This document shows positions 15,962 to 24,978 of a stretch of DNA of 57,246 nt, piece after piece; the stretch's first letter is position 1, and each line of letters opens with the position of its first letter. The DNA is from Actinomycetota bacterium (GTDB taxonomy: Bacteria; Actinomycetota; Acidimicrobiia; Acidimicrobiales; Ilumatobacteraceae): the NCBI GenBank assembly GCA_016213625.1, contig JACQZZ010000090.1:1-57246 (forward strand). The letters run 5' to 3'. The notes below the pieces were generated by a model that saw only the letters and a list, made by a program, of their open reading frames with translations, was not told where the DNA came from and searched no databases. Position numbers and translations under genes: made by a program.

Positions 15962-17176
15962 TCAGCCGAGGGCCGCCGCGACGGCGTCGACGATGCGGTC
16001 GATCTGCTCGTCGGTGGTGACCAACGGAGGGCAGAACAGCAACGAATCAGCGTTGAGCGCGCGGCACACCACGCCGCCGTGGTCGAGCATGTGATCGCGT
16101 GCAGCCATGGCGTTCTGCTCGGGGTGCAGGCCGGCCGCCCACATCGCTCCGAGGCCACGCACGTGGTGGATGGTGCCGTCGTCGGCCAGTGATCGCAGGC
16201 CGGCCTCGAGCCGAGCCCCCATGTGGTTGGCACGCTCCACGAGGTCTTCGCGGCGCATGATCTCCAGGTTCTTCAGCGCCGCGGCGCAGGCGGTGGCGTG
16301 GCCGGAGTACGTGAAGCCATGACGCAGGAAGAAGTCGGGGTCGCGCTCGAGGGCCGCTGCCGGCGCCGGGCCGACGAACACGCCGCCCAGTGGCTGATAG
16401 CCGCTGGTGACGGCCTTGGCGAAGGTGACCAGGTCGGGCCGCACGCCATAGCGGTGCGAGGCGAACCAGGTGCCCAACCGTCCGAAGCCCGTGATGACCT
16501 CGTCGAACACGAGGTACGCGCCGTGCTGGTCGCACAGCCGCCGCACGCCTTCCAGGTAACCCTCGGCGGCGGGGTGGATGCCGCCGGCGCCCTGCACCGG
16601 TTCGACGATCACCGCAGCCACCTCGTGGCCGCGCTCGGCCATCAACGACGCCAGCGCCTCCACGTCGTCGGCCGGCACCTGCACCACCTCATCGACGAAC
16701 GGGCCGAAGTCCTGGCGGTTGGGGGCGATGCCCTGGGCGCTGGTGCCGCCGTAGGCGGTGCCGTGGTACCCGCGCACCCGGGAGATGATGAGCTTGCGAT
16801 GTCCCTGCCCGGCCTGCACGTGGGCGATGCGGGCGAGCTTCATCGCCGTGTCGATGGATTCGCTGCCCGAGCCGGTGAAGAACACTCGCGAGTCGGGCAT
16901 CGGCCCGAGGTCACGCAGCAACTCGGCGAGCTCCTCGGCCGGTTCGGTGGTGAAGGGGTCGAAGCACGAGTACGCGGCGAGCGTGCGCGCCTGGGCGGCG
17001 ATGGCTTCCGCCATCTCCTCTCTGCCGTGTCCGATGGCGCAATACCACAGGCTCGCCATGCCATCGACCAGTTCGCGGCCGTCGGCGTCCCACAGCAGTG
17101 CACCCTCACCGCGCACGATGCGGATGAAGGACTCTCGGGTGGGCTTGGCAAAGGGGTGGAGGAACGCCGCAGGCAT
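15962..17176 (-). CDS. Class III aminotransferase
   Basis: The 404-residue PLP enzyme has the class III (omega-amine) pattern: TGSGSESIDTAMKLAR (phosphate cup), YHGTAYGG, IVEPVQGAGGIHP, VFDEVITGFGR (cofactor Asp, D225) and TFAKAVTSGYQPLGG with PLP-Lys K254. Such enzymes move amino groups from beta-alanine, 4-aminobutyrate, putrescine, taurine or similar to pyruvate or 2-oxoglutarate. The ATG at 17176 is favoured because the domain begins there (MPAAFLHPFAKPTRES). It lies 16 bp after the acyltransferase gene on the same strand and may be the last gene of that transcript. Confidence 0.9.
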   Translation of the reverse strand: MPAAFLHPFAKPTRESFIRIVRGEGALLWDADGRELVDGMASLWYCAIGHGREEMAEAIAAQARTLAAYSCFDPFTTEPAEELAELLRDLGPMPDSRVFFTGSGSESIDTAMKLARIAHVQAGQGHRKLIISRVRGYHGTAYGGTSAQGIAPNRQDFGPFVDEVVQVPADDVEALASLMAERGHEVAAVIVEPVQGAGGIHPAAEGYLEGVRRLCDQHGAYLVFDEVITGFGRLGTWFASHRYGVRPDLVTFAKAVTSGYQPLGGVFVGPAPAAALERDPDFFLRHGFTYSGHATACAAALKNLEIMRREDLVERANHMGARLEAGLRSLADDGTIHHVRGLGAMWAAGLHPEQNAMAARDHMLDHGGVVCRALNADSLLFCPPLVTTDEQIDRIVDAVAAALG

Positions 17177-17192
17177 GGTGCGACGGTAGCGG

Positions 17193-18563
17193 TCAGGCGG
17201 CGACGGCGCAGACCTCGGCGAAGCCAGCCCGCAGGCAGTCGAGCAGCACATCGGGGTCGGGCACGGCGGCCGAGTCGCTGTTGACCCCCATGCAGCACAT
17301 GCCGTTGTACGACATGAGCGTGATGTTGAGCGCCGACCCGGCGGTGGGGCCGAACGGGAAGAAGCGCTCGACGGCCTGACCCTCCAGCCACATCGGGATC
17401 GGCACGCCGGGCACGTTGCTGGCCAGGAAGTCGACGCCCTTCAGCATCGCGCCGATGACGCCACGGGGCATGAGGTTCAAGAACCCGGCGATCGCTTCGG
17501 TGTGGTGCAGCGCCCGCTCGTGGCGCACGGCGTCGACCACCTCGTGCATCGCCGAGATGCGGTGGGCCGCGTCGGGGGCGCCGACAGGGAGCACGAACCG
17601 GGTGACGGACACGTGGTTGCCACCGGCGGGGTCGTGCTCGCCGCGCTGGCTGATGGGCATCGCGACTCGGAGTTCGGTGATCTCGTGTCCGTGATGGGCG
17701 TGGTAGCGATGCAGCCCTGCCGTGATGCCCGCGAGGAAGGCGTCGTTCAGTCTGCCACCGCCCTTCTTCGCCGCATCGCGCAGCTCGGTCATCGGCACCT
17801 CCAGCGCCCGGAAGTTCGACGAGAGCATGCGGCCGACCATCACGTGCGACTTCGGATTGGTGGCGGGCCACAGGACTCTGGCGACCGACTTCGCGGTCTC
17901 GACCACTTCGTTCACTGCGTCCTGCGGTTCGCGTACGACGTGCAGCAGCGTGGGCACCACCGAGGCGACCTGATGGCGGGTGAAGTCGAGGGCACCGGCC
18001 ACGTCGTGGGCCACCACCTCGCGCAGTTGGGTGAGCGACGTGGTGCGGTACGTCGGCACGTGTTCGGGTGCTTCACCGCCGGCCGGATCGGGTTCGAAGT
18101 CGAACAGATGTGCCGCCAGTTGGACGGCGCCGATGCCGTCGGTGACGACGTGGTGGGCCTTCATCACGAACGCCGCCCGGCCGTCGACCAGACCCTCGAT
18201 GAGGGTGAACTCCCACAGCGGCCGGGCCGAGTCGAAGCCACCCATCGCCTGCGTGCGAGCCCAGTCGAGCACGTCCTGCTGGTCGCTGCCCTCGGGGAGG
18301 CGGATGTGTCGCAGGTGGTAGCCCAGGTCGAAGTCGGGGTCGCGGATCCATTGCAGCGTCGTGGGGTGCAGCGGCACCGGTGCCACGCGCTCGCGCAGTG
18401 CGGCCACCTGATGTGTGACGCGTTCGACGCGCGCTTCCAGGCGGTCCCATTCGGGCGCACCGGCGAGGACGATGATGCCCATGATGGTGCTGCGCAGCAA
18501 CGGGTCTGCCTCGACCATCCACATGATGGTGTCGTTCTGACTGAGATACGGCCGATCGGGCAT
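17193..18563 (-). CDS. Wax ester synthase/diacylglycerol acyltransferase (WS/DGAT) family protein
   Basis: The 456-residue protein has the acyltransferase active site HHVVTDG (residues 137-143) in the expected N-terminal half. The C-terminal domain has the NDAFL segment (GGRLNDAFLAGITAGLHRYH), a PISQRGEHDPAGGNHVS motif, and hydrophobic GSALNITLMSYNGMCCMGVN near the end. These enzymes esterify acyl-CoA to fatty alcohols or diacylglycerol, forming storage wax or triacylglycerol, and are numerous in lipid-storing actinobacteria. Length and ends match the family. It is flanked by the DyP peroxidase (67 bp upstream) and the aminotransferase. Confidence 0.9.
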   Translation of the reverse strand: MPDRPYLSQNDTIMWMVEADPLLRSTIMGIIVLAGAPEWDRLEARVERVTHQVAALRERVAPVPLHPTTLQWIRDPDFDLGYHLRHIRLPEGSDQQDVLDWARTQAMGGFDSARPLWEFTLIEGLVDGRAAFVMKAHHVVTDGIGAVQLAAHLFDFEPDPAGGEAPEHVPTYRTTSLTQLREVVAHDVAGALDFTRHQVASVVPTLLHVVREPQDAVNEVVETAKSVARVLWPATNPKSHVMVGRMLSSNFRALEVPMTELRDAAKKGGGRLNDAFLAGITAGLHRYHAHHGHEITELRVAMPISQRGEHDPAGGNHVSVTRFVLPVGAPDAAHRISAMHEVVDAVRHERALHHTEAIAGFLNLMPRGVIGAMLKGVDFLASNVPGVPIPMWLEGQAVERFFPFGPTAGSALNITLMSYNGMCCMGVNSDSAAVPDPDVLLDCLRAGFAEVCAVAA

Positions 18564-18630
18564 GGCCCACCCCCTCCTCGTGCATCGTGCCCCTCGCGGG
18601 ATGGCACGGCCAGGGTCGTTCGTCCCCGTC

Positions 18631-19503
18631 TCAGCCGAGTGCGTCGCCCAGCGACTCCAGCGAGGGCACCCACCACAGCGCGCCCGTCACCGGGGTGCTG
18701 AACTCGGTGAGTCGATCGTGCACGTCGTCGTCGGCACCGAACATGCGGCGCAGCATCGTGTCGAAGCGTGTGGGGTCGGCGCTGAACGCCACGAAGTGCA
18801 GACCGTGCTCGGTGACGGTGCCGTAGGGCACGCTGCGGCGGTAGATCTCCAACTCGTCGCCCGCGTCGTCGTCGACCACGACGCGGCTGATGTGCGCCGT
18901 GGGTGGGCGAACGTCGTCGTCGAGTTCCACGCTGTCGGCCTTGGTACGGCCGATGACCGACTCCTGCTCGGCGAGCGGGAGTGCCTCGAATCGGGCGAGA
19001 TGGTGCACCCACCGTTGGGTGATGGCGAACGATCCACCCTGCGCGGTGACGGCCACCTCGTACGCCTCCTCGACCGGCGGGTTCTCGGTGCCGTCGATGA
19101 AGCCGGTGAGATCGCGGCTGTCGTGGTAGACGAAGCCCACCACCTCGTGGGCCACCGTGGCCACAGGGGCGAGGAGCTCGGCCACCTTCCTGCTCACGTC
19201 GATGAGCACGTCGTCGCCGGTGCCGTGACACCACACCCAGATGTCGTGCTGGGTGACCGGAACGCCGTCGATCGTCGGGAACCCGATCAGTTCGGGCGGG
19301 GTGGCGTCGGGAGCGATGGAACGCCACAGCGTGGGGGAGAAGCCCACGACGATGTTCGCTCCACCGGCGGTGCCCGACGGTTGGCGGAGCGAGTGCAGGC
19401 ATTGCAACGCCTCAGCGGGTGGCACTCCGGGCCGGAGGGCGAACTCGAGGTGTCGGTGCGAGCGCGTGCCCTGGGCGAAGATTCCGGGTTGCGGGGTGGC
19501 CAT
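18631..19503 (-). CDS. DyP-type heme peroxidase
   Basis: A P-class-like dye-decolourising peroxidase of about 290 residues. It contains the GxxDG motif (TGFIDGTENP, catalytic Asp), the heme-pocket Arg (IYRRSVPYGTVTEHGLHF), and the usual MATPQPGIFAQ start. It oxidises dyes, phenols or porphyrin-like substrates with H2O2. No Tat or Sec signal is seen, so it is cytoplasmic or encapsulin-loaded; no encapsulin gene is nearby. An ATG at 19584 would add 27 residues but would leave only 11 bp to the divergent oxidoreductase start, so 19503 is preferred; neither has a clear ribosome site. Confidence 0.85.
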   Translation of the reverse strand: MATPQPGIFAQGTRSHRHLEFALRPGVPPAEALQCLHSLRQPSGTAGGANIVVGFSPTLWRSIAPDATPPELIGFPTIDGVPVTQHDIWVWCHGTGDDVLIDVSRKVAELLAPVATVAHEVVGFVYHDSRDLTGFIDGTENPPVEEAYEVAVTAQGGSFAITQRWVHHLARFEALPLAEQESVIGRTKADSVELDDDVRPPTAHISRVVVDDDAGDELEIYRRSVPYGTVTEHGLHFVAFSADPTRFDTMLRRMFGADDDVHDRLTEFSTPVTGALWWVPSLESLGDALG

Positions 19504-19583
19504 TCGGCCAGTGATAGCCGCGGCAGTGGCACGTCGCAACCATCGCGGGTCGAAAGGCCCTTGTGAGCTGGGGGTGGTGTTCA

Positions 19584-19589
19584 TAGGGT
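19584..19589 (+). promoter_or_regulatory. TAGGGT -10 element before pyruvate:ferredoxin oxidoreductase
   Basis: TAGGGT ends 6 nt before the GTG start at 19596, with no ribosome site between, consistent with a leaderless message. Confidence 0.4.
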
Positions 19590-19595
19590 TCAGTC

Positions 19596-22500
19596 GTGAA
19601 CCCCGATTCCGATACGCAGGCGCTGCCGCGCCGCGAGATCGTCGATGCCAACGAGGCGGTGGCCGTCGTGGCCCACCTCCTTTCGGAAGTGATCGCGATC
19701 TATCCCATCACCCCCGCCTCGCCCATGGGCGAGCATGCCGACCAGTGGAGCGCCCAGGGTCACCCCAACCTGTGGGGCGCTGTGCCCGAGGTCATCGAGA
19801 TGCAGAGCGAGGCCGGTGCCGCCGGTGCGCTGCACGGTGCCATCCTGCGCGGTGCCTTGGCCACCACGTTCACCGCCAGCCAGGGCCTGTTGCTGATGCT
19901 GCCGGAGATGTTCAAGATCGCGGGCGAGCTCACGCCCACGGTCATCCACGTCGCCGCCCGCTCGCTCGCCACTCATGCACTCAGCATCTTCGGTGACCAC
20001 AGCGACGTGATGGCCGCACGCAGCACGGGCTTCTCCATGCTCTGCGCCGGCGGCGTGCAGGAATCCGCCGACATGGCGGTCATCGCCCACTCGGCCACGC
20101 TGCAGACGCGGGTGCCGTTCCTCCACTTCTTCGACGGCTTCCGCACGAGCCACGAACTCAACACCATCCAGGTGCCGAACGCCGAGGTCATCGGCGCCAT
20201 GATCGACGACGACCGCATCAGCGAGCACCGTCTCCGTGGGCTCGACCCCGATCGTCCGGTGCTGCGCGGCAGTGCGCAGAACCCCGACGTGTTCTTCCAG
20301 GCCCGCGAGGCGTGCACCCCGTTCCACGCCGCCGTGCCCGACGCGGTGCAGGCCGCGATGGATCGCTTCGCCGGTCTCACCGGTCGGCAGTACCACCTGG
20401 CCGACTACCACGGCGCCCCCGACGCCGACCGTGTCATCGTGATCATGGGTTCGGGCGCCGGCGCCGTGCGCGAGGCCGTGGACGCGATGAACGCCGACGG
20501 CGAGCGCGTGGGCGTGCTCGCCCTGCGGTTGTATCGGCCGTTCCCCACCGCCCAACTGTTGGCCGCGCTGCCGCCGTCGGTGCGCACCGTCGTCGTGCTC
20601 GACCGGTGCAAGGAGCCGGGCGCGCCGTTCGAGCCGCTGCACCTCGACGTGCTGTCGGCCATGTGGCACAGCGACAACGGGTCGTGGGCCGACGGTCGTC
20701 CGCCTCGCGTCATCGGTGGCAGGTACGGGTTGAGCAGCAAGGAGTTCACCCCGGCCATGGTGAAGGCGGTGTTCGACGAAGCCGCGTCCGACACTCCGAA
20801 GAATCCGTTCACGGTGGGCATCCACGACGACGTCAGTCACTCGAGTCTCACGTGGGACCCCACCTTCCGCACCGATCGCGCCAAGGTGCGCGCCGTGTTC
20901 TACGGCCTCGGCTCCGACGGCACCGTCGGCGCGAACAAGAACACCGCGAAGATCATCGGCGGCAACACCGAGATGAGCGTGCAGGCGTACTTCGTGTACG
21001 ACTCGAAGAAGTCGGGCAGCACCACCATCAGCCACGTGCGCGTCGACGAGCACCCCATCGACAGCAGCTATCTCATCGACGAGGCGACGTTCGTGGGCGT
21101 GCACCAGTGGAGCCTGCTGGAGACGCTCGACGTGCTCGCGCTGGCCGCACCAGGCGCAACAGTGTTGCTCAACGCGCCCTATCCCGAGCACGAGGTGTGG
21201 GATCGGCTGTCCGTTCAGGTGCAACAGCAGCTGCTCGAGAAGCGGGTGCGCCTGTTCGCCATCGACGCGGCCAGCGTGGCTCGCGATGCCGGTCTGGGCG
21301 GTCGCATCAACACCGTCATGCAGGCCTGCTTCTTCGCGCTGGCGGGCGTGCTGCCCACCGACGAAGCGCTGGCCGAGCTGAAGCACGCCATCGAGAAGTC
21401 GTACGGCGCCCGTGGCGAGGTCATCGTCGAGCGCAACGTGGCCGCGGTCGATCAGTCGCTGCAGAACCTGCACGAGCTCGTCCTCGGCGGCGAGGTCACG
21501 TCCACCCTTCACCGTCGTCCCGCCGTCAGCGCCGACGCGCCCGACTTCGTGCAGCGTGTCACGGCCCGCATGCTCGCCGGCGAAGGCGACCTGTTGCCGG
21601 TGAGCGCCCTCCCGGTCGACGGTGCATTCGCCACCGCCACGTCGCAGTGGGAGAAGCGCACCATCGCCCCCGAGATCCCCATCTGGGAGAGCGACCTGTG
21701 CATCGACTGCGGCAAGTGTGCGATCGTCTGCCCGCACGCCGCCATTCGGATGAAGGTCTACGAGCCGGCGGCACTCGACGGGCTGGGCGTCGACCTGAAG
21801 ACGAAGGACTTCCGCAGCCGCGAAGTGCCGGGGATGAAGCTCACCATCCAGGTGGCCCCCGACGACTGCACCGGCTGCGGTGTGTGCGTGCAGGCCTGCC
21901 CGGCGCACGACAAGACCTCGGTGAAGCGCAAGAGCATCAACATGCGACCGATCGGTGACCACCTCGACCACGAACGCATCGCCTGGGACGCCTTCCTGCG
22001 CGTGCCCGCTGCCGATCCCGCCCAGTGGGATCCCGCGTCGGTGAAGACCAGCCAGCTGCGCCGTCCGCTGTTCGAGTTCTCCGGGGCCTGCAGTGGCTGC
22101 GGTGAGACGCCGTACCTGAAGCTGCTCACGCAGCTGTTCGGTGATCACACGCTCATCGCCAACGCCACTGGTTGCAGCAGCATCTACGGCGGCAACCTGC
22201 CCACCACGCCGTATGCGGTCGACGACGACGGTCGCGGGCCGGCGTGGGCCAACAGCCTGTTCGAGGACAACGCCGAGTTCGGTCTCGGTATCCGCCTCGG
22301 GTTCGAGGCGCAGCGTCGTACGGCCCTCACGTTGCTCGGTCGGCTGCGCCCGCAGCTGGGCATGAGCGATGAGGCCGTGGAGGCCATCCTCGCCGGCTAC
22401 GACGACAACGGCGAGATCCCCATCCGCGAGCAGCGGGTGCGGGTCGACGGGTTGCGCGCCGCGCTGGCCTCGATCGACCACGTCGACGCCCGCCGCCTGC

Positions 22501-23225
22501 TCGACCTCGCGGGCACCCTGGTGCGCAAGAGCGTGTGGATCGTGGGCGGCGACGGTTGGGCCTACGACATCGGTGCCGGTGGGCTCGACCACGTGCTCGG
22601 CAGCGGCCGCAACGTGAACATCCTGGTGCTCGACACCGAGGTGTACTCGAACACCGGCGGTCAGGCCTCGAAAGCCACGCCGCGCGGTGCGGTGGCGAAG
22701 TTCGCCGCCGGCGGCAAGGGCATCCTGAAGAAGGACCTCGGGCTGGAGGCCATGACCTTCGGCGACGTCTACGTGGCGAAGGTGGCCATGGGCGCCAGCG
22801 ACGTGCAGACGGTGAAGGCGATGCTCGAGGCAGAGGCGTGGCCCGGCGTGTCGCTGATCATCGCGTACAGCACCTGCATCGCCCACGGGTTCGACATGTC
22901 CAAGTCGATGACCCAGCAGAAGCTCGCCGTGCAGACCGGCCACTGGCCGCTGTACCGGTTCCGTCCGTCACCCGACGACGACGCGACGCCGTTCCAGCTG
23001 GACAGTGCCGAGCCGTCGGTGGCGTACTCCGAGTTCGCCAGCAGCGAGGCCCGGTTCGCGATGCTCGCTCGATCCAATCCGGAGCGGGCGAAGGAGCTGG
23101 TCGACCTGGCGCAGGCCGACGTGAGCACCCGCTTCGACTATTACCGCCAGCTCTCCGACGTGCACCGCACGGCCCCCGGCCATGCGGCCGACACCACCAT
23201 CGCCGACAGCGAGGACGAGTCGTGA
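19596..23225 (+). CDS. nifJ: Pyruvate:ferredoxin (flavodoxin) oxidoreductase, single-chain
   Basis: The 1209-residue fused enzyme converts pyruvate and CoA to acetyl-CoA, CO2 and reduced ferredoxin. Domains in order: a pyrimidine-binding domain (VAHLLSEVIAIYPITPASPMGE, TFTASQGLLLMLPEMFKIAG); the CoA-side domain; two 4Fe-4S clusters (CIDCGKCAIVCP from C702, CTGCGVCVQACP from C758); a third cluster region (GACSGCGETPYLKLLTQLFG with NATGCSSIYGGNLP); and a TPP domain (GGDGWAYDIGAGG, LDTEVYSNTGGQASKATP). Length matches the standard homodimeric enzyme. It is usually found in anaerobes, cyanobacteria and some actinobacteria. Its stop overlaps the GTG of the next gene, so the two form an operon. Confidence 0.95.
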   Translation: MNPDSDTQALPRREIVDANEAVAVVAHLLSEVIAIYPITPASPMGEHADQWSAQGHPNLWGAVPEVIEMQSEAGAAGALHGAILRGALATTFTASQGLLLMLPEMFKIAGELTPTVIHVAARSLATHALSIFGDHSDVMAARSTGFSMLCAGGVQESADMAVIAHSATLQTRVPFLHFFDGFRTSHELNTIQVPNAEVIGAMIDDDRISEHRLRGLDPDRPVLRGSAQNPDVFFQAREACTPFHAAVPDAVQAAMDRFAGLTGRQYHLADYHGAPDADRVIVIMGSGAGAVREAVDAMNADGERVGVLALRLYRPFPTAQLLAALPPSVRTVVVLDRCKEPGAPFEPLHLDVLSAMWHSDNGSWADGRPPRVIGGRYGLSSKEFTPAMVKAVFDEAASDTPKNPFTVGIHDDVSHSSLTWDPTFRTDRAKVRAVFYGLGSDGTVGANKNTAKIIGGNTEMSVQAYFVYDSKKSGSTTISHVRVDEHPIDSSYLIDEATFVGVHQWSLLETLDVLALAAPGATVLLNAPYPEHEVWDRLSVQVQQQLLEKRVRLFAIDAASVARDAGLGGRINTVMQACFFALAGVLPTDEALAELKHAIEKSYGARGEVIVERNVAAVDQSLQNLHELVLGGEVTSTLHRRPAVSADAPDFVQRVTARMLAGEGDLLPVSALPVDGAFATATSQWEKRTIAPEIPIWESDLCIDCGKCAIVCPHAAIRMKVYEPAALDGLGVDLKTKDFRSREVPGMKLTIQVAPDDCTGCGVCVQACPAHDKTSVKRKSINMRPIGDHLDHERIAWDAFLRVPAADPAQWDPASVKTSQLRRPLFEFSGACSGCGETPYLKLLTQLFGDHTLIANATGCSSIYGGNLPTTPYAVDDDGRGPAWANSLFEDNAEFGLGIRLGFEAQRRTALTLLGRLRPQLGMSDEAVEAILAGYDDNGEIPIREQRVRVDGLRAALASIDHVDARRLLDLAGTLVRKSVWIVGGDGWAYDIGAGGLDHVLGSGRNVNILVLDTEVYSNTGGQASKATPRGAVAKFAAGGKGILKKDLGLEAMTFGDVYVAKVAMGASDVQTVKAMLEAEAWPGVSLIIAYSTCIAHGFDMSKSMTQQKLAVQTGHWPLYRFRPSPDDDATPFQLDSAEPSVAYSEFASSEARFAMLARSNPERAKELVDLAQADVSTRFDYYRQLSDVHRTAPGHAADTTIADSEDES

Positions 23226-24229
23226 CCGATCTCACCACCAACTACCTCGGGCTGTCGTTGCGCAGCCCGCTCGTGGCCTCGGCCAGCCCGCTCACCGGGT
23301 CGCCCGACATGTGGCAGCGCATCGAGGCCGCCGGCGCCGGTGCCATCGTGCTGCCGTCGCTGTTCGAGGAAGAGATCGAGAACGAGGCGTTCGCCGTGTC
23401 GTTCGCGGCCGAGCACGGCGCCGATCAGTTCGGCGAGGCGCTCAGCTTCCTGCCCGAACTGCCGCTGCCCGAAGTGGGCCCTGCTCGCCATCTGGGCCTG
23501 GTGGAGAAGGCTCGTGAAGTGCTCACCATCCCCGTCATCGCCAGCCTCAACGGCACCAGCCCTGGCGGCTGGGTACGGTACGCGAAGCATCTCGCTGATG
23601 CGGGTGCGCACGCCATCGAGCTGAACCTCTACGACGTGGTCGTGGATCCCACGATCTCGTCGTCCGAGGTCGAGCGGCGGTACGTCGAGCTGGTGGAAGA
23701 GGTGCGGGCCGAGATCTCGGTGCCGCTGGCCGTGAAGATCAGCCCGTGGTTCACCGCCCTCGGCAACCTGGCGGTGCAGCTGCAGGCCGCCGGAGCGGAC
23801 GGTCTGGTGATGTTCAACCGCCTCTACCAACCCGACATCGACCTCGACTCGCTGACGGTGGTGCCCAAGCTGCAGCTGAGCACCAGCGGCGAGAGCAGGC
23901 TGCCGCTGCACTGGATCGCCAACCTTCGCTCGGCCGTGCAGTGTTCGCTGGCGGCGAGCTCCGGCGTGCACGACGGAGCCGACGCGATGAAGCTGCTTCT
24001 CGCCGGCGCCGACGTGGTGATGACCACCAGTGGCCTGCTCCGGCACGGGCCCGAACACCTGATGGTGATCGAGCGGTTCATTCGCGAGTGGATGGTCGAG
24101 CGCGACTACGTGAGTGTCGACGAGCTGCGCGGCAGCGTCAGTCGCGAGAACGTGCCCGATCCGCAGGTGTACGAGCGGTCGAACTACTACCAGGTGTTGC
24201 ACAGCTGGGTGCCGGACCGTCCTCGGTAG
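23222..24229 (+). CDS. Dihydroorotate dehydrogenase-like FMN protein
   Basis: The 335-residue TIM-barrel flavoprotein resembles class 1 dihydroorotate dehydrogenases (LSLRSPLVASASPLTGS, AIELNLYD, LAVKISPWF, GADVVMTTSGLLRHG). It lacks a clean catalytic Cys/Ser loop and has a long C-terminal helix (EWMVERDYVSVDELRGS). It starts with GTG overlapping the upstream stop (GTGA). A DHOD-like gene fused in transcription to single-chain pyruvate:ferredoxin oxidoreductase is a recurring but unexplained pairing that I recall from cyanobacteria and some other phyla. Role in pyrimidine synthesis is doubtful here; a redox role with ferredoxin is possible. The TAG stop forms the start of a TAGGCT element for the next gene. 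Confidence 0.8.
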   Translation: MTDLTTNYLGLSLRSPLVASASPLTGSPDMWQRIEAAGAGAIVLPSLFEEEIENEAFAVSFAAEHGADQFGEALSFLPELPLPEVGPARHLGLVEKAREVLTIPVIASLNGTSPGGWVRYAKHLADAGAHAIELNLYDVVVDPTISSSEVERRYVELVEEVRAEISVPLAVKISPWFTALGNLAVQLQAAGADGLVMFNRLYQPDIDLDSLTVVPKLQLSTSGESRLPLHWIANLRSAVQCSLAASSGVHDGADAMKLLLAGADVVMTTSGLLRHGPEHLMVIERFIREWMVERDYVSVDELRGSVSRENVPDPQVYERSNYYQVLHSWVPDRPR

Positions 24230-24232
24230 GCT
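24227..24232 (+). promoter_or_regulatory. TAGGCT -10 element, overlapping the DHOD-like stop
   Basis: TAGGCT ends 6 nt before the ATG at 24239. Its first three bases are the stop codon of the preceding gene, as at cinA/tRNA. Confidence 0.4.
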
Positions 24233-24238
24233 GACTCC

Positions 24239-24931
24239 ATGCGACACAGCGAAGGCCACATGGGCCACCGTGTCGGTTGGCTGCGGGCGATGGTGCTGGG
24301 TGCCAATGACGGCATCATCTCCACGGCCGCGTTGCTGCTCGGCGTGGCAGCGGCCGACGCGTCCCGGTCGGCCATCCTCACCGCCGGCATGGCCGGCCTC
24401 GTCGCGGGCGCGGTGTCCATGGCGCTCGGCGAGTACGTGTCGGTGAGTTCCCAGCGCGATTCCGAGCGCAGCGACATCGCCAAGGAAACGTGGGAGCTCG
24501 AGCACATGGCCGACCACGAACTCGAGGAGCTCACGGCCATCTACGAATCGAAGGGGCTCAGCACCGAACTGGCCGCACAGGTGGCGGTGGAGCTCACCGC
24601 CCACGACGCGCTTGCGGCGCACCTTCGCGAGGAGTTGGGCATCACCGCCGACGATCTGGCCAACCCCATCCAGGCGGCGTGGAGCTCGGCCATCGCCTTC
24701 AGTGTCGGCGCGAGCATTCCCCTCATCGCCGCAGCGGTCGCCAGTACGTCGATGCGTATCGTCGCGATCATCACCATCACCCTGTTGTCGCTGGTGGTGC
24801 TCGGCTACTCCGGCGCTCGGCTGGGTGGGGCCAAGCCGATGAAGTCCATCGCTCGCGTGGTCATCGGTGGCGCCGTCGCAATGGCCATCACCATGCTCGT
24901 CGGCAAGCTGTTCGGCGCCGCCGTTTCGTGA
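24239..24931 (+). CDS. VIT1/CCC1 family iron/manganese transporter
   Basis: The 230-residue membrane protein has the VIT/CCC1 layout: an N-terminal helix pair (GWLRAMVLGANDGIISTAALLLGVAAA, AGMAGLVAGAVSMALGEYVSVSSQ with the conserved metal-pore residues), a Glu-rich cytoplasmic helical insert (ELEHMADHELEELTAIYESKG, likely metal-sensing), then three hydrophobic helices (about 148-168, 172-192, 205-225). Family members move Fe2+ or Mn2+ out of the cytoplasm. Placement behind an iron-sulfur enzyme may be chance, but iron traffic is a plausible link. Confidence 0.88.
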   Translation: MRHSEGHMGHRVGWLRAMVLGANDGIISTAALLLGVAAADASRSAILTAGMAGLVAGAVSMALGEYVSVSSQRDSERSDIAKETWELEHMADHELEELTAIYESKGLSTELAAQVAVELTAHDALAAHLREELGITADDLANPIQAAWSSAIAFSVGASIPLIAAAVASTSMRIVAIITITLLSLVVLGYSGARLGGAKPMKSIARVVIGGAVAMAITMLVGKLFGAAVS

Positions 24932-24943
24932 CGAAGGTCCCTT

Positions 24944-24957
24944 GGTACACCTGTACC
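24944..24957. promoter_or_regulatory. Inverted repeat GGTAC-N4-GTACC
   Basis: A perfect 5-bp-arm palindrome sits 21 bp before the FAD oxidoreductase start, in the only gap between it and the transporter. It is a candidate operator. A related GTAC-N4-GTAC lies in the divergent gap at 31986-31997. Confidence 0.35.
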
Positions 24958-24966
24958 GGGAATGAG

Positions 24967-24972
24967 TAGCGT
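24967..24972 (+). promoter_or_regulatory. TAGCGT -10 element before the FAD oxidoreductase
   Basis: TAGCGT ends 6 nt before the ATG at 24979, and no ribosome site is visible. Confidence 0.35.
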
Positions 24973-24978
24973 TGCGTC

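Noticed and set aside
19590..22943. Very long open frame antisense to the pyruvate:ferredoxin oxidoreductase, over 1100 codons
   Set aside because: Its composition is His/Arg/Gly/Val-rich without any domain, and the opposite strand has an unmistakable enzyme. GC-rich codon bias removes stops from the antisense frame.
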